Under the pieces are notes generated by a model. The model saw only the letters and a program-made list of their open reading frames with translations, made no database searches and was not told the origin of the DNA. A stretch of DNA of 64,000 bases from Armigeres subalbatus (Eukaryota; Arthropoda; Insecta; Diptera; Culicidae), in assembly GCF_024139115.2 (NCBI RefSeq), contig NC_085140.1, positions 20,765,003 through 20,829,002 of the forward strand, in the 5' to 3' direction. A program made the position numbers and the translations under genes. The number at the start of each line of letters is the position of its first letter. Within the stretch, counting starts at the first letter, position 1. Positions 23,092 to 33,762 of the stretch are shown here, in pieces.

Positions 23092-23809
23092 TTAGGGTGG
23101 TTCAAAAAATCGATTTTGCTCCACAGTGCTTATCTGATTCTTTACCATGTTCTGTGTGACCTCTGAAAATTTGAGCTCATTTGGATTAAAACTGATTTAG
23201 CACAAGCCGTTTCAAGTTTGCATGCAAATTAGTATGGGGAAATTTATTTTTTCATTATACTGTTAATGACGTTTCCCCATTAAGCGCAGGTTAAAATAAA
23301 ACCTACATAGCTAAAAGGGATACTCAACAGCTTTCACCCAACGAAAACCGCATGTTGATTAATCGTCCCAATAATTAGTAATCGAGTTTAAGACAGGTTG
23401 CGAATCTTTAGTCATGATCGTTAAACTTCTTTGAAGGCATCACTGAAACGTGCAGTGCAACATAGTAGCCTGAATTTGTGTGAGCATCTTTCGCGCCACG
23501 AGCAGCAATGTTGCCTGATGATGAGTTATGCAATTAGCGGTGCGGAGATGCGGTTTTCACTGAGTGAAAGCTGTAGAGTATTCCTTTAAGCTATGTAGGT
23601 TTTCTTTTAACATGCGCTTGATGGGGAAGCGTCATTAACAGTATAATGAAAAAATAAATTTCCCCATACTAATTTGCATGCAAACTTGAAACGGCTTGTG
23701 CTAAATCAGTTTTAATCCAAATGAGCTCAAATTTTCAGAGGACACACAGAACGTGGTAAAGAATCAGATGAGCACTGTGGAGCAAAATCGATTTTTTGAA
23801 TCACCCTAA
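23092..23809. mobile_element. Foldback MITE with about 245-bp inverted arms, 718 bp
   Basis: The left arm, 23092 to about 23336, begins TTAGGGTGGTTCAAAAAATC. The right arm, about 23563-23809, is its near-perfect reverse complement and ends TGAATCACCCTAA. TGTACA flanks both ends (23086-23091 and 23810-23815); because this flank is itself palindromic the exact border is uncertain. The roughly 225-bp centre is unrelated between arms. There is no transposase. Such long-armed elements can fold into a strong hairpin RNA. Confidence 0.85.
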
Positions 23810-23830
23810 TGTACATGTAACCAGCGTATG

Positions 23831-24103
23831 TACACCCAACCATCCGCTGCAGCGGATGGCAGATTTTAATACAGTTCTGCATAAGAACCTTGCAGAATCT
23901 GTATTGTTTCAATACAATTATTGTATTTTTTTTTTAATTTTATTTAGGTGTTTTTTTAATTCTAGATTAAGTTCAACACCGGATTATTGTATTGATATAA
24001 TACAGATTTGTATTATTTTAATACAATATTTGTATAAAAAGCTTACAGAATTGTATATGCCCAGATTTTATACAATAATTGTCAGATTTGTTTTTTGGGT
24101 GTA
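23831..24103. mobile_element. MITE with TACACCCAA termini, copy 1
   Basis: The ends are TACACCCAACC and TTTTTTGGGTGTA. The interior is AT-rich, with many TTGTATTGAT/ATACAAT motifs and ACAGTTCTG. It resembles 61302-61545. Low-complexity AT content limits confidence in the exact borders. Confidence 0.55.
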
Positions 24104-24307
24104 GGGACCGAAACTGAGGCTATCGGATTTTCTTCGGTAACCATGAAACTATGCTTTGTAAAACAGACTTGGCTACCGTTTCTGCATTACAAGCAGTAGC
24201 TCGTGGATGCAATCCTTTCTCCTACTTTGTATCTTCCTCTGTACTTCTCATGTTTAAACAATTGCTAGAACTGAAAATGGAGTCCATTCAGTTTCCATCT
24301 TCTATTG

Positions 24308-25802
24308 CAGCGGTTCTCAACCTGGGGTACATGTACCCCAGGGGGTACCTTCGCTGGCCCTAGGGGGTACCTAGGACAAAAATGCGTTATGGCGGACGGA
24401 CTTTGGTACAGTTTTGATAATTGTGTATTTTTATTTCAAAAGATTATATTGTACATAATATGCAATGCTATCAATAAATTCCAATTGGATTCTGCCTTCC
24501 ACAACCAGCACAATGTATGAAAGGCTGCAGATCAAAAGATCGAACGTACAAAACGTCGAATGAACAAAATGATTTTTTTTTCAGTAGTGCTCGGTTGCTT
24601 CGTTGCAAGAGGATTAGAAGCACCATTCTACGCATCTCGGAAGCCTTCTTCCAAGCAGCTCGACGGCCTCCTTTCAATAGGCTCGGAATCCTCCTGGGCA
24701 CTTCAGAAGCCTCCTTTCAAGTGTATAGGTTGTCTCCTTTCAAGAGGCTCGTAAGCTTCCTTTCAAGAGGCTCGTAAGCCTCCTTTCAAGAGGCTCGTAA
24801 ACCTCCTTTTAAGAGGCTCGGAAGCCTCCTTTTAAGAGGCTCGGAAGCCTCCTTTTAAGAGGCTTAGAAGTCTCCTTTTAAGAGGCTCGGAAGCCTCCTC
24901 TCAAGAAGCTCGGAAGGCTTTTTTTAAGAGGCTCGGAAGCCCCCTTTCAAGGGGCTCGGAAGCCTCTTTTCAAGAGGTTCGGAAGCCTCCTTTCAAGTGG
25001 TTAGGTTGCCTCCTTTCAAGGGGCTCTGAAGCCTCCTTTTAAGAAGCTCGGAAGCCTCCTTTCAAGAGGCTCGGAAGTCTACTTTCAAGTGGTTCGGAAG
25101 CCTCCATTCAAGAGGCTCGGAATTCTTCATTCAAGAGGCTTGGAAGCGTCCTTTTAAGATGCAAAGGAAGACTCCTTTTAAGTGGCTCAAAAACCGCCTT
25201 CCAGGCTCAGAAGCCTCCTTTCAAGAGGCTCAAAGGCCTCCTTCCAAGAGGCTCGGAAGGCTCCTTTCAAGAGACTCAAAAGCATCCTTTCAAGAGGCTC
25301 AAAAGCCTCCTTCTAAAAGACTCGGAAGCGTCATTTCAAGAGGCTCGAAATCCTTCTTTCAAGGGGCTCGGAAGCCTCCTTTCAAGAAGCTCAAAAGCCT
25401 TCTTTTCTAGAGGCTCAAAAGCCTCCTTTTAAGATGCAAAGAAAGACTCCTTTTAAGTGGCTCAAAAACCTCCTTCCAGGCTCAGAAGCCTCCTTGCAAG
25501 TGGCTCAAAAGCTTCTTTCCAAGAGGCTCAGAAGGCTCCTTTCAAGAGGCTCGAAATCCTTCTTTCAAGAGGCTCGGAAGCCTCATTTCAAGTAGCTCAA
25601 AAGCCTTCTTTTCTAGAGGCTCAAAAACCTCCTCTTCTAGAGGCTCAGACTTTGAAGAAATTCAAAAGCTGAAAGGAGCTTCCTTTCAAAGGGGTCGGAA
25701 TTATTCTTCAAGAGGATTGGAAGCCTTATTTCAAGAGGGGGTACCTCAACTAATGCAAAAAATCGAAGGGGTACCTCTCAAGAAAAAGGTTGAGAACCGC
25801 TG
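24308..25802. mobile_element. Non-autonomous hAT-type element, 1495 bp
   Basis: The left end CAGCGGTTCTCAACCTGGGG and the right end AAAAAGGTTGAGAACCGCTG form inverted termini of the hAT type. TTCTATTG is duplicated perfectly on both sides (24300-24307 and 25803-25810), giving the 8-bp duplication expected of hAT transposases. GGGGTACC motifs recur just inside both ends. No transposase is encoded; almost the whole interior is a minisatellite. A related genomic copy without the insertion is at about 5500-5590, and a leftover end of another family member is at 53663-53740. Confidence 0.93.
24600..25720 (+). repeat. 23-bp minisatellite inside the hAT element
   Basis: Units of the form AAGAGGCTCGGAAGCCTCCTTT recur head to tail about 45-50 times, with a period near 23 bp and many substitutions. 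GGCTCGGAAGCC is itself partly palindromic. A higher-order duplication is visible: GATGCAAAGGAAGACTCCTT at about 25158 and GATGCAAAGAAAGACTCCTT at about 25433 start two similar blocks. Open frames through it (25159-25410, 25457-25672) merely translate the repeat. Confidence 0.93.
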
Positions 25803-25810
25803 TTCTATTG

Positions 25811-26397
25811 GATAGATTCTCTTCAACTTTTGTTAGCCTTTTGTTAGAATTGGAAATGAATGAAAAAAGCTCGTTTCCTGCATCAAAAACATAATCTTCC
25901 ATATCACATTGGCAACCCGTTAACCAAGACGAACCTCTGCCATAGAACCTACTCTCAAGTTCCAATAGAAATCCGCATGAATTCGTGGCAAGTGCAGAGG
26001 TGTTCTCGGCTTGCAGTGGACGAGTGACTGCATCATCAATTCCTTCCCATCCCGATAGACCGCAAATCAAACTTTCTTCTGTGTAAAATGGTGGTCCTGG
26101 AAATAATCCGATTTATTTTAATAATGCCGCCTTGCAATCACTAACAGCATGCGAGAAATGTCACTTAAGTGCTGCTGCCAAAAATCACCGCTCGATGATT
26201 TCTATAAACAAAAGGCGCATTGTGTATACCTTGATTGTATTTTCGTCATACATATTTCCTATCCGGATTACTTGCACTCCATCCTTGTCCTAAGTAAAAC
26301 TATTGGTTCTGAGTCTGTTAAATTTAACAATGCGTCTTTCCAATCACTAGCATCAGCCCACCATAAAAGATCAGAAGACAATATCAATAAAAAGCAG
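25811..26397. other. Old repeat flank, no gene
   Basis: 25811-26050 continues the dispersed repeat related to 4490-4640 and 5440-5590. The rest has no recognisable feature. Confidence 0.4.
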
Positions 26398-27122
26398 GGT
26401 TCGATATTTTCGTTCCGTTGAGACGAAATCAAACGATTTTCGGGCCGATGGAGAATCTTTTTTCGTAGTTCGTGGTCGAAAGCAATTTTCACTCACTCTT
26501 TTCTCTAGAAAAGATCTGGGATATGCCTACTTGACTACTCTGTTTTCGTTTCATCATTTTTATCCCTCACTCTCTTTTCGTAAGAGTTTTCAGCAATCTA
26601 TATACATAAAAATGAATTTCTGTCTGTCTGAACCTTATGAACTCCGAAACTACTGAACCGATCAGCGTGAAAATTTGTATGCAGAGGTTTTTGGAGCCGG
26701 GGAAGGTTCTTAAGATGGTTCGAGACCCCTCCCTCCTTTGGAAAGAGGGGCTCCCATACAAATTAAACAGAAATTACTGCATAACACGAAAACTAAGCAG
26801 AGAATAAATCAATTTAAGGCGAAATGAAGTTCGTCGGGTCTGCTAGTCAATTATAAAAATGTTATGACCGGAACGGGATTCGAACCTAGAACATCTACAA
26901 AAATGGCATTGTGATGCGGTCAATCTAGCCATACCACCACATCGACTGCATATAGGATTTAAGTTGTTTGATTCATAAAGGCCAAACTTTTTGCAATTGG
27001 TGATGGCACTGATAGATGTATGACAGATGTGAGAAAGCGAGCAAATCAACTTTTCGTGGCGTTGTTGGGAAAATCTGCGTTATTGAGCATTATCTGCTCG
27101 TGAGAATGAGTGAGAATTACGA
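26398..27122 (-). repeat. Dispersed repeat with tRNA-like segment, copy 2
   Basis: It is similar to 9412-9990. On the minus strand GGTTCGAATCCCG (26874-26886) is a good pol III B box and GGTATGGCTAGA (26924-26935) a possible A box in front of it, so this may be a second, tRNA-derived SINE family. It is interrupted by the Helitron at 26597-26846. The folding potential of a true tRNA is not evident, so I do not call a tRNA gene. Confidence 0.6.
26597..26846 (+). mobile_element. Non-autonomous Helitron, 250 bp
   Basis: It starts TCTATATACATAAAAATGAA after an A and ends CGTCGGGTCTGCTAG before a T, meeting the Helitron end rules without a target duplication. Comparing its host repeat with the copy at about 9625 shows the same sequence without the insert, which fixes the borders independently. 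No Rep/helicase frame is present. Confidence 0.85.
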
Positions 27123-27553
27123 TTATCTCTTATAACAATCAAGTCCACATCATGTTGCGTTATTCAGTTCACATGTTCTGCCCGGGCACCGATGCTGATG
27201 CAAGTCCGTTGCGGTCGCTAATGAGCTTTCGATACAACGATGCTGTGTCCGCTTTCAACTCTATTTAGATGTCTGTGGAATTTAGATGATGTTGGAATCA
27301 GAGCAATGCCCTGTTAGACAATGTATAATAATCATCTAAGCATTAAATCTTCATAGAAAACGCAGAAATGTGAATAACTTGTGAAAGAAATTATTAGAAA
27401 ATTAGTCGCATAACATCAAAAAAACATTTTCCAACACTGTAAATATGCTTTGCTGAAAATGTTGTATTGATTCTAACGAAAATTTATTTATATAGTATGT
27501 TATTCAACATAGTTAAATCATTACGATTTTTGCTTCCGGTCTCTGTGCAACCG
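27123..27553. other. No gene recognised
   Basis: AT-rich sequence without open frames, repeats or RNA features that I can support. Confidence 0.4.
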
Positions 27554-27561
27554 CGTAGTGA

Positions 27562-27986
27562 CTGAGACGAGACCTGCAAAGAGGAAAAAATGTAACTTCA
27601 GCTGCTGCCAGTCAACTGCTGTCACGAACTGTCAGGTGCAACCAGCAGCTTTTTGAGTGAAAGTATTGGTATCCCAAATAAAATATTCCACATCATTTTT
27701 GTTTTACCAAAACTTTTTTACTTTAACGAGTATTCCAAACCTTCCGTTTAGCTTGTTAAAAATCAGTAATAAACCTGTGTTTTGTTCCCGGTATAAAAAT
27801 CCTTATAAAAATGAATTAACTATTTCGTGAATTGGATACACTTTTATTGTGCTCAGAAGGGTCCACCTGGGGCTTAGGTGAAACAGTCAAGTAAACAGTT
27901 GAAACTCGATGGTCAACTGTGATGAAAAGAAGAACAAGTGTCAAAACAAGAGAAAAGAAGCAGCGTCTTTGCAGGTCTCGTCTCAG
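27562..27986. mobile_element. hAT-like MITE, 425 bp
   Basis: CTGAGACGAGACCTGCAAAGA at the left and its exact reverse complement at the right form 21-bp inverted termini. CGTAGTGA is duplicated perfectly at 27554-27561 and 27987-27994. The interior shows further inverted similarity around CAACTG and TGACAG motifs and has no gene. The 8-bp duplication points to hAT mobilisation, although the terminus does not start with the common CAG. Confidence 0.92.
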
Positions 27987-28070
27987 CGTAGTGATGGTTC
28001 AAAATAAACATCTCACATCAATTTGTGACGTCTGCTATGTGAAGTCAGTTCGCATACGCTTCAGAACGTA

Positions 28071-28281
28071 TTGTGCTTCCAGTTGAAAACCGAAGTGAGC
28101 TCTCGCGACAATTGAGTTTTTCCTTATTTCTTGATGTCGCAACTGCATCGCGACTAGTGCGCATCTATGCCACCGTCGTGCGCCATGATGCGCACTAGTC
28201 GCGACGTAGTTGCGACAAACGGAAACGGGAGAAAATTCGATTGTCGCGAGAGCTCACTTCGGTTTTCAACTGGAAGTACAA
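28071..28281. mobile_element. Hairpin MITE flanked by TA, 211 bp
   Basis: TTGTGCTTCCAGTTGAAAAC at the left pairs with GTTTTCAACTGGAAGTACAA at the right. The arms continue through GAGCTCTCGCGACAATTGA and its complement, up to GCGCACTAGTCGCGA near the centre. TA flanks both ends (28069-28070 and 28282-28283), compatible with a Tc1/mariner-type insertion. The predicted single-strand form is a long imperfect hairpin. Confidence 0.85.
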
Positions 28282-28283
28282 TA

Positions 28284-29090
28284 GTATCTACATCGTTGCT
28301 AAACACGTCATCAACCTCAACTAGTAGTAAAAGGGCAAACAGCACGGGCGATGAAATGACAGTCTTCTCGGTTTATCACGGCACTAGCAAGAACAACACA
28401 TCAAACTACTTTTTTTTAAACTTCATTCTCCATCATTATCCGTGTCATCGCTAAAAACTTTGAGTACTTCGCTTCTATTCATCTCCATTCCAATCACGTC
28501 TCAGATCAAGAAAAAAAAACTTTCAAAGATAACGGCAAGGATTCTTTATCCGGATATGTTCTTCCTAAAAAGGCTAGTGACACCATTATCATTACATTTA
28601 AAAGGACGGTTTAACCATATTCGTTGTTTCCTTATTCGATCTATGCATCTAGCAGTCACAACCTGCAATGTCACACATTCAATTGACGCACACGTCATTA
28701 ACAATGCAACGTTATGAGCATTTTTCGTTCTTATTGTTAACTCAATTTAACGCAGAGTACTTTTTCCCTTATGTTCAAACCAAACGAAATCCTCCATGAA
28801 AAATAAATCCCAAGACATTCACCAAAAAAACCTCATTCGCTGGAAGACATCGTGACCGTAACCGCATTTCCCAGTAAGCGACACCGGCGACATCGATCCG
28901 CCCAGACATTTCAGCCACCCAACCGCAGAAGATGAAACGGGATGCAACCGCTGGCTGTCTTACCGTCTCACATGCATCAACCGGAAAGCTTCCGATGCAG
29001 TGCAAACTCTTCTCGGCCATCCGGGTGCGGTGCGGCATGTTCGAGAATTGTAAAACAGTCACAAGAACGTGTGTGGGCTGCGCTGCGATG
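28284..29090. other. No gene recognised
   Basis: Frames at 28167-28717 (+) read partly through the hairpin MITE and lack domains. 28840-29100 is GC-rich and unique-looking, lying just upstream of a promoter-like motif. Confidence 0.35.
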
Positions 29091-29097
29091 CGGCAGG

Positions 29098-29135
29098 TAT
29101 AAAATTGCATCGCCATTTACTGCTTGACAGTTTTC
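29098..29135 (+). promoter_or_regulatory. Candidate TATA/initiator core promoter
   Basis: TATAAAA (29098-29104) lies exactly 31 bases upstream of the A in GACAGTT (A at 29129), close to the insect initiator TCAGTY. This is the canonical spacing. The upstream 250 bp is GC-rich and unique. No coding exon is evident downstream within the next few hundred bases, so if functional it would drive a non-coding first exon or a non-coding RNA. Confidence 0.3.
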
Positions 29136-29259
29136 TTCCCAACTGCATTCGGTGGATTTCAGCGGGGGAAATCGGGAGTGCTTTCGCTATAACAGCTTTT
29201 TTGGTTGTGGCTGAGAATGTTGCAAAAAGTATCCGAAGAATTTACTTTGTTGGGTGAAT

Positions 29260-30414
29260 CCGGATGGTATCACGTATTTCACATCATATATTTACGAGTT
29301 TGAGAGATAAGTTTGTACGAATCCATTTACATCACCAAAGTAGAGGAAATAAATAACATTGTGCAAAATCAGCCATACAAAATATAAAATACCACCAACA
29401 ACGAAAATACCGAAAACATAGTTCATTTTAAACGACTTTTTAATTAAATTTCTTCAATAAAATATGGTGGAAAATTGAATAAATTCTGGTCCCTTAAGAG
29501 CCGGAGTATCCACCTCATTCTTGACGTTAGTTAAATTGATTATGTCTTAGATAACAATATTTTGGAAACACAGTGACGTGCTCCAAATGTAGAGATAGAC
29601 CTTTTCAATAAACACTGCTGAAAAAATTTTATGAACATAAAACAAAGCATTTTGAACCCTAACTACCACATAAAATCCTCTGGCTAGTAAAAATAAAATT
29701 TAAATGAGCTTGAACTATTTTTCTTGCGTTTGCAAAAATTGTACTGGTCGGTGCTTTAAAATGTTGGCGAAGGAGTTAATTGAATCAATGTAACCTGGTT
29801 CGGGAAAAAAAATCAGTACAGCAATGAAAATGGTTGCTCGAGGCAAACCACAAAATTTAATTTACTTTAACCGTTCGCAGTTGTAATTAATTTTCGATGA
29901 TTTTACTTTCGTCTGCTCGTTTTCGGATAATGATGAAATTCATAACCGGTACTTAGGTACGTGCACAATAGCAGCAGCAACAGCAGTAACAACCATCGAC
30001 GAGGAATGAATTCAAGTAAAAATAGCACACAAATAAATCCTGGGAAACGATCGTCATGGTCCGCCATTAAAATGTGATTGGTGGCGGCAACCTTGGATAG
30101 AGAATGGAACCGTACGATAGTTATCAGAATGGCATCTGCCACTCCAATCGGTAAGGACAGAAATAATGGATGTGTTCATGTGAACTGAGACATAGTCCAG
30201 ATGCAAAACGACAGAAAATAATTTATCTCTCGTGTGTAGCGTTTTCTATTCGTGCATAATCGTCAGAGATGTCATAGTTACCAGTTGCCTACAGCAATTG
30301 CTTCAAAAGTGAGCTCCTTATTATTTTCGTAAATGATCTAGATTCCGAGACACTTGAAGCGCTTAGAAGCAAAAATCTCTAATTAATTCAACTAGTGGTG
30401 TTGGTGCCTTTCTC
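29260..30414. other. No gene recognised
   Basis: AT-rich with a short GC-richer island at 29900-30130 that includes a GCAGCAGCAACAGCAG run. Open frames are short. Nothing is assignable. Confidence 0.4.
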
Positions 30415-30890
30415 ATGCAAAAAATACAAAAAATATATAAAAATGAGTATTTTACTGTTTTGGGCATAAAAATATTATTTTGGTCATAACTTCTGATCCT
30501 ATAGCCCGATCTGGTCAATTTTCGATAGCAAACGATGGGACAGGATTCCCCGTCAAATGATTCCTGTAATTGCTAAGTGTCTACAAAATGTGTGCACATA
30601 CATACACGCCCACACACACATATCTCAAGAAGGATAAGGGATCCGGATTTATCCGGGAAGCACATTTTTAGCAGGTCGGGAAGGATCCCAGCCCTGTTCC
30701 CCCTCGAGGTGTCTATCGCGCATATTTTTGATGGCCTTCAACCTTTGTAAAAACACACACACACACACATACAGACATCACCTCAGTTCGTCGATCTCAC
30801 ACTATGGCTCCGGGCCTTCTGTCAAAAATTCGTTTTTGGAGCAATCGTATAGCCTTTCGGTACATCTGTGTTACGTACGAGACAAAAAGA
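30415..30890. mobile_element. Non-autonomous element with TGCCTTTCTC ends, copy 2 (inverted)
   Basis: Compared with 12903-13419 it is inverted. It starts TGCCTTTCTCATGC and shares (AC)n followed by CATACAGACATCACCTCAGT, CACTATGGCTCCGGGCC, and finally ATAGCCTTTCGGTACA...GTACGAGACAAAAAG. It lacks the internal duplication of copy 1 and carries a second CA-rich stretch near 30600. Confidence 0.6.
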
Positions 30891-31188
30891 AGTTTCTTTA
30901 TTAAATACTAAGATGGTTGACGGCAATGTTCCACTGGAGAAGTATAATGCCAGTAAAGAATTATGAATGAAATTTAGCTATCAATAATTGCCTATCTGTA
31001 TAACAATACCTACACAGTCCGGGTATAATAATTGCTGACAGCATCGATAGCATGCCCATTTCATATGTTAGGAAAGAGCTAATTACAGGCTTCCATCCAT
31101 CCCACGATTCAATATTTAAATTTGTTTCATATTGCCAACTAATATCTAGCGTGGTCTCCGTGGCCAACCGATCGCCAACCATAATTAA

Positions 31189-31389
31189 ACTTCAATCCTA
31201 AATATTCATAGATTCGCCAAACCCGCTCCAACGACCTTTTCCTCAACCAAGCGGGCGGTTACTGAGTCCACCCATGGGAATAGCACATTTGTCGTATTTC
31301 TGGATGGCGAGGACGTTACTGTCACATACATTGAAGAACCGGAGGTAAAACGAATACCGTTGTCGAAGAAGAAAACTCCAATAATGTAA
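31189..31389 (+). other. Possible exon, unrecognised product
   Basis: A 66-codon frame without an ATG start. Its part from 31212 (after ATTCATAG) to 31344 (GAG followed by GTAAAA) has plausible splice acceptor and donor sites in frame. It encodes a hydrophilic stretch ending FVVFLDGEDVTVTYIEEPE. If the donor is not used, the frame runs to a stop at 31387-31389. The residue composition looks protein-like, but I recognise no family, and it could be a transposon ORF fragment. Confidence 0.25.
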
Positions 31390-31976
31390 CGATTGTATTC
31401 AGTTCAACAAAGGCGCAAATTGACGCAATAGAATTAGATAAATTGGAAGTAATCATCATCAACGTGTCATGAGTTTAGGAATTAGGGTTTCAAATGAGAA
31501 GGAAAAAAATTATCTGACCTAACAGTTAGTCACAACAGATGCACATAATGGAATTGACACGTAAATATGTTTTCTTTAGCCCGTAGTTTCAACGATGAAA
31601 AGTGTCGAATTATCCACACATTTAGTGCAAAAATTCTTCGATTGCCGGTGATCAACGCAGCCTGAGTGAAACTGCCTCAAACCATCCTACTACACCTTAA
31701 CTTGACCGATATAGCCCTAGTTTCCCTACGCATGTACACGTGCTTCTGATTTTGCATTAATAAATAAAATTCCATTGGGGAGAACATCGACCGGCACTAT
31801 CACGATGGAAACACACACCACAATGGAATATCGATTGACCAGAATCTATTTTCAAAACAAAATGCTTAAATTTCTGGACCAAGTCACTACCGACGTTGGA
31901 AAATAAGTTGAAAATAAGTTTTTTTTTAAATTGCGGGCATGAAGTAATGCATAAATCGAGTAATAGCCAAAGTCGA
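31390..31976. other. No gene recognised
   Basis: AT-rich sequence. The 129-codon minus frame (31757-32146) runs into the neighbouring GGCCGAA element and is not credible. Confidence 0.4.
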
Positions 31977-31984
31977 CCAACAAC

Positions 31985-32159
31985 GAGGAAGGGCCGTTTG
32001 GCCGAATACCGTTCGGCCGAATGCCATTTGACCGAAGGCCGGCCATTAGGGTCATATGGCTGAGAGAGTCTTTTGGCCGAAAAGGTCATTCGGCCGAAAG
32101 GGTAATTTGGCCTGAAGTGGCATTCGGCCAAATGGCATTCGCCCAAACGACTTTTCCCT
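31985..32159. mobile_element. Short GGCCGAA-rich MITE, 175 bp
   Basis: It starts GAGGAAGGGCCGTTTGGCCG and ends CCAAACGACTTTTCCCT, with CCAACAAC duplicated on both sides (31977-31984 and 32160-32167). Its interior is almost entirely GGCCGAAxxxxCATTTG motifs. It is a compact version of the 855-bp element at 2435-3289, and the 8-bp duplication supports a hAT-like mechanism. Confidence 0.82.
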
Positions 32160-32167
32160 CCAACAAC

Positions 32168-33530
32168 AACAGTCGAACTAATTTTAGGGGACTTTTAATT
32201 CCTAATGGAAAACTTCGCACTACTTCGCATTATACGCATACGAATTAGGTAACTGTAATTGCGAATACTTTTGGAAAAGCCAGTTAACATGAAAGTTGCT
32301 CCAATTTTCCGGAAGAGCTTTCCAAATAACAAAATAATCGAATCATTTGTTCTTGCAACTACTTCAGTAATCTCCTGAAAATTTGACCACCTGTGATGGA
32401 ACTATTCGTAGTGACGTACCACCTTTTCACACAGGCACGATAGATTAGTAATTTTAGACTACCAAACCTATTCTCATTGACATGTGGAATATTGAACACA
32501 CGTATTGAATATTGTCAGTCGTAATAGACTGTGTTTGTGTTTCGCTGCTGATGTTATAAATCGAAAATAGCGTATTGACAGATATCTATGTTTCAAAGCT
32601 AGTGATACGATTAGATTGAAGATGTTATTCACGATTCTTTTTTTTTTGTTATCCTTCAATTGGGTTTAGTGATTAGTGAACAGAACTACAGACTTAAAAA
32701 TCAGATTTCAGGCAATTTGTCACAAAACTGTAGGATCTTAAACTTCGTGCCTCCTACGAAACTTGGCTAATCCCGAATTAGATTCGTTACTTCATACAAG
32801 AATTTACCAGAGGGAACAGCAGAGGAACGAAACCGTTCAAGAGATCTACTGCGATTTAAAGAGTAGGTTTTGTTCCGATGGTAGTACCCATAAGCGATGC
32901 TGAACCTGAGATTAGAAAACCTAAAAAACACGAGGGCAGATTACAAGAAACGCTTCTCTGGAAGCCCCAGAAATATTGAATGAGAGGCATGTCTTCATTC
33001 ACCAAAGTCTTCGTCAACGAGAAATCAACCGATGTGGTTTCCAATTCGGAACCGTTCAAGATAGACTCCAGGCGCCAGTAGGATTGTCCTCCATTGAAAA
33101 TGAATCATCCGGAGGGAGCTCATTCACTCAAAGTGAAGGATTAAAAACAACTGAAAGAATGAGGCACATGGGGCGTATTCGTTAGCCGAGGCAAACGGAT
33201 CCACAGGGAGGTCCTTCGCAGCTAAAACTTTGGAGAAGTTCTTAGACCTCCTCCTCGGAGTTACGAGTATCTATACTGCCACCCGATTAACCATTTTCTA
33301 AATCAGTGTCGGCACTACAAGGGCCTGATTTGTGGTTTCAAAGGTGTTGAAACCCACAACTGCCCTTACTGCCATGAAAACGGCTTGTATTCGGTCTGGA
33401 ATTTCGGCCGTAGGATCCAAACGCGTAAGTGCTAAACTTCGCGTGGATTTAATCAACTTGAATATCCCTGTTGCGAGCTACCCTGTAAATATCAATTTTG
33501 TCATCAATAATTGTCAGTAAGTACAAGTGA
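32168..33530. other. No gene recognised
   Basis: 32820-33500 is GC-richer, with frames of 60-70 codons on both strands (for example 32976-33185 plus, 32856-33059 minus). None shows a domain or splice structure that I can support. Confidence 0.35.
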
Positions 33531-33762
33531 GCTATGTGAGTGCAAAGAAGTGCCAATGAGTATCCAAGAGCTTTTCCTAGGTGCGTTGAATACCCGTGAG
33601 TGATTGCTTAGGAATGTTTACGAGAGCAAAGGAGATCCTAATACTGATCACGAGTTCTTTTGAGTACCATTGAGTTCCTCTAAGTGCCTCTAAATGTAGC
33701 AAAGTTGCTTCGGCTGGCACTTCAGGGAACTCAGACACTCATTGGTACTCTTTGGCCAAGAC
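33531..33762. repeat. Degenerate GAGTACC/AGTGCC repeat field
   Basis: Short variants such as GAGTACCATTGAGTTCCTCT, AGTGCCAATGAGTA and CACTCATTGGTACTC recur on both strands. Similar motifs continue between 34048 and 34220. The SINE at 33771 is inserted within this field. Confidence 0.5.

Noticed and set aside
25159..25672. Two repeat-rich open frames
   Set aside because: They are direct translations of the 23-bp minisatellite, whose period is not a multiple of three, with shifts between units.
24600..25720. CRISPR-like array
   Set aside because: Regular 23-bp units have no unique spacers and lie inside a hAT element in a eukaryotic context; it is a minisatellite.
26874..26935. tRNA gene
   Set aside because: B-box and A-box-like motifs are present, but I see no acceptor-stem pairing or anticodon arm; it is repeated with divergence elsewhere, so it is SINE-like.
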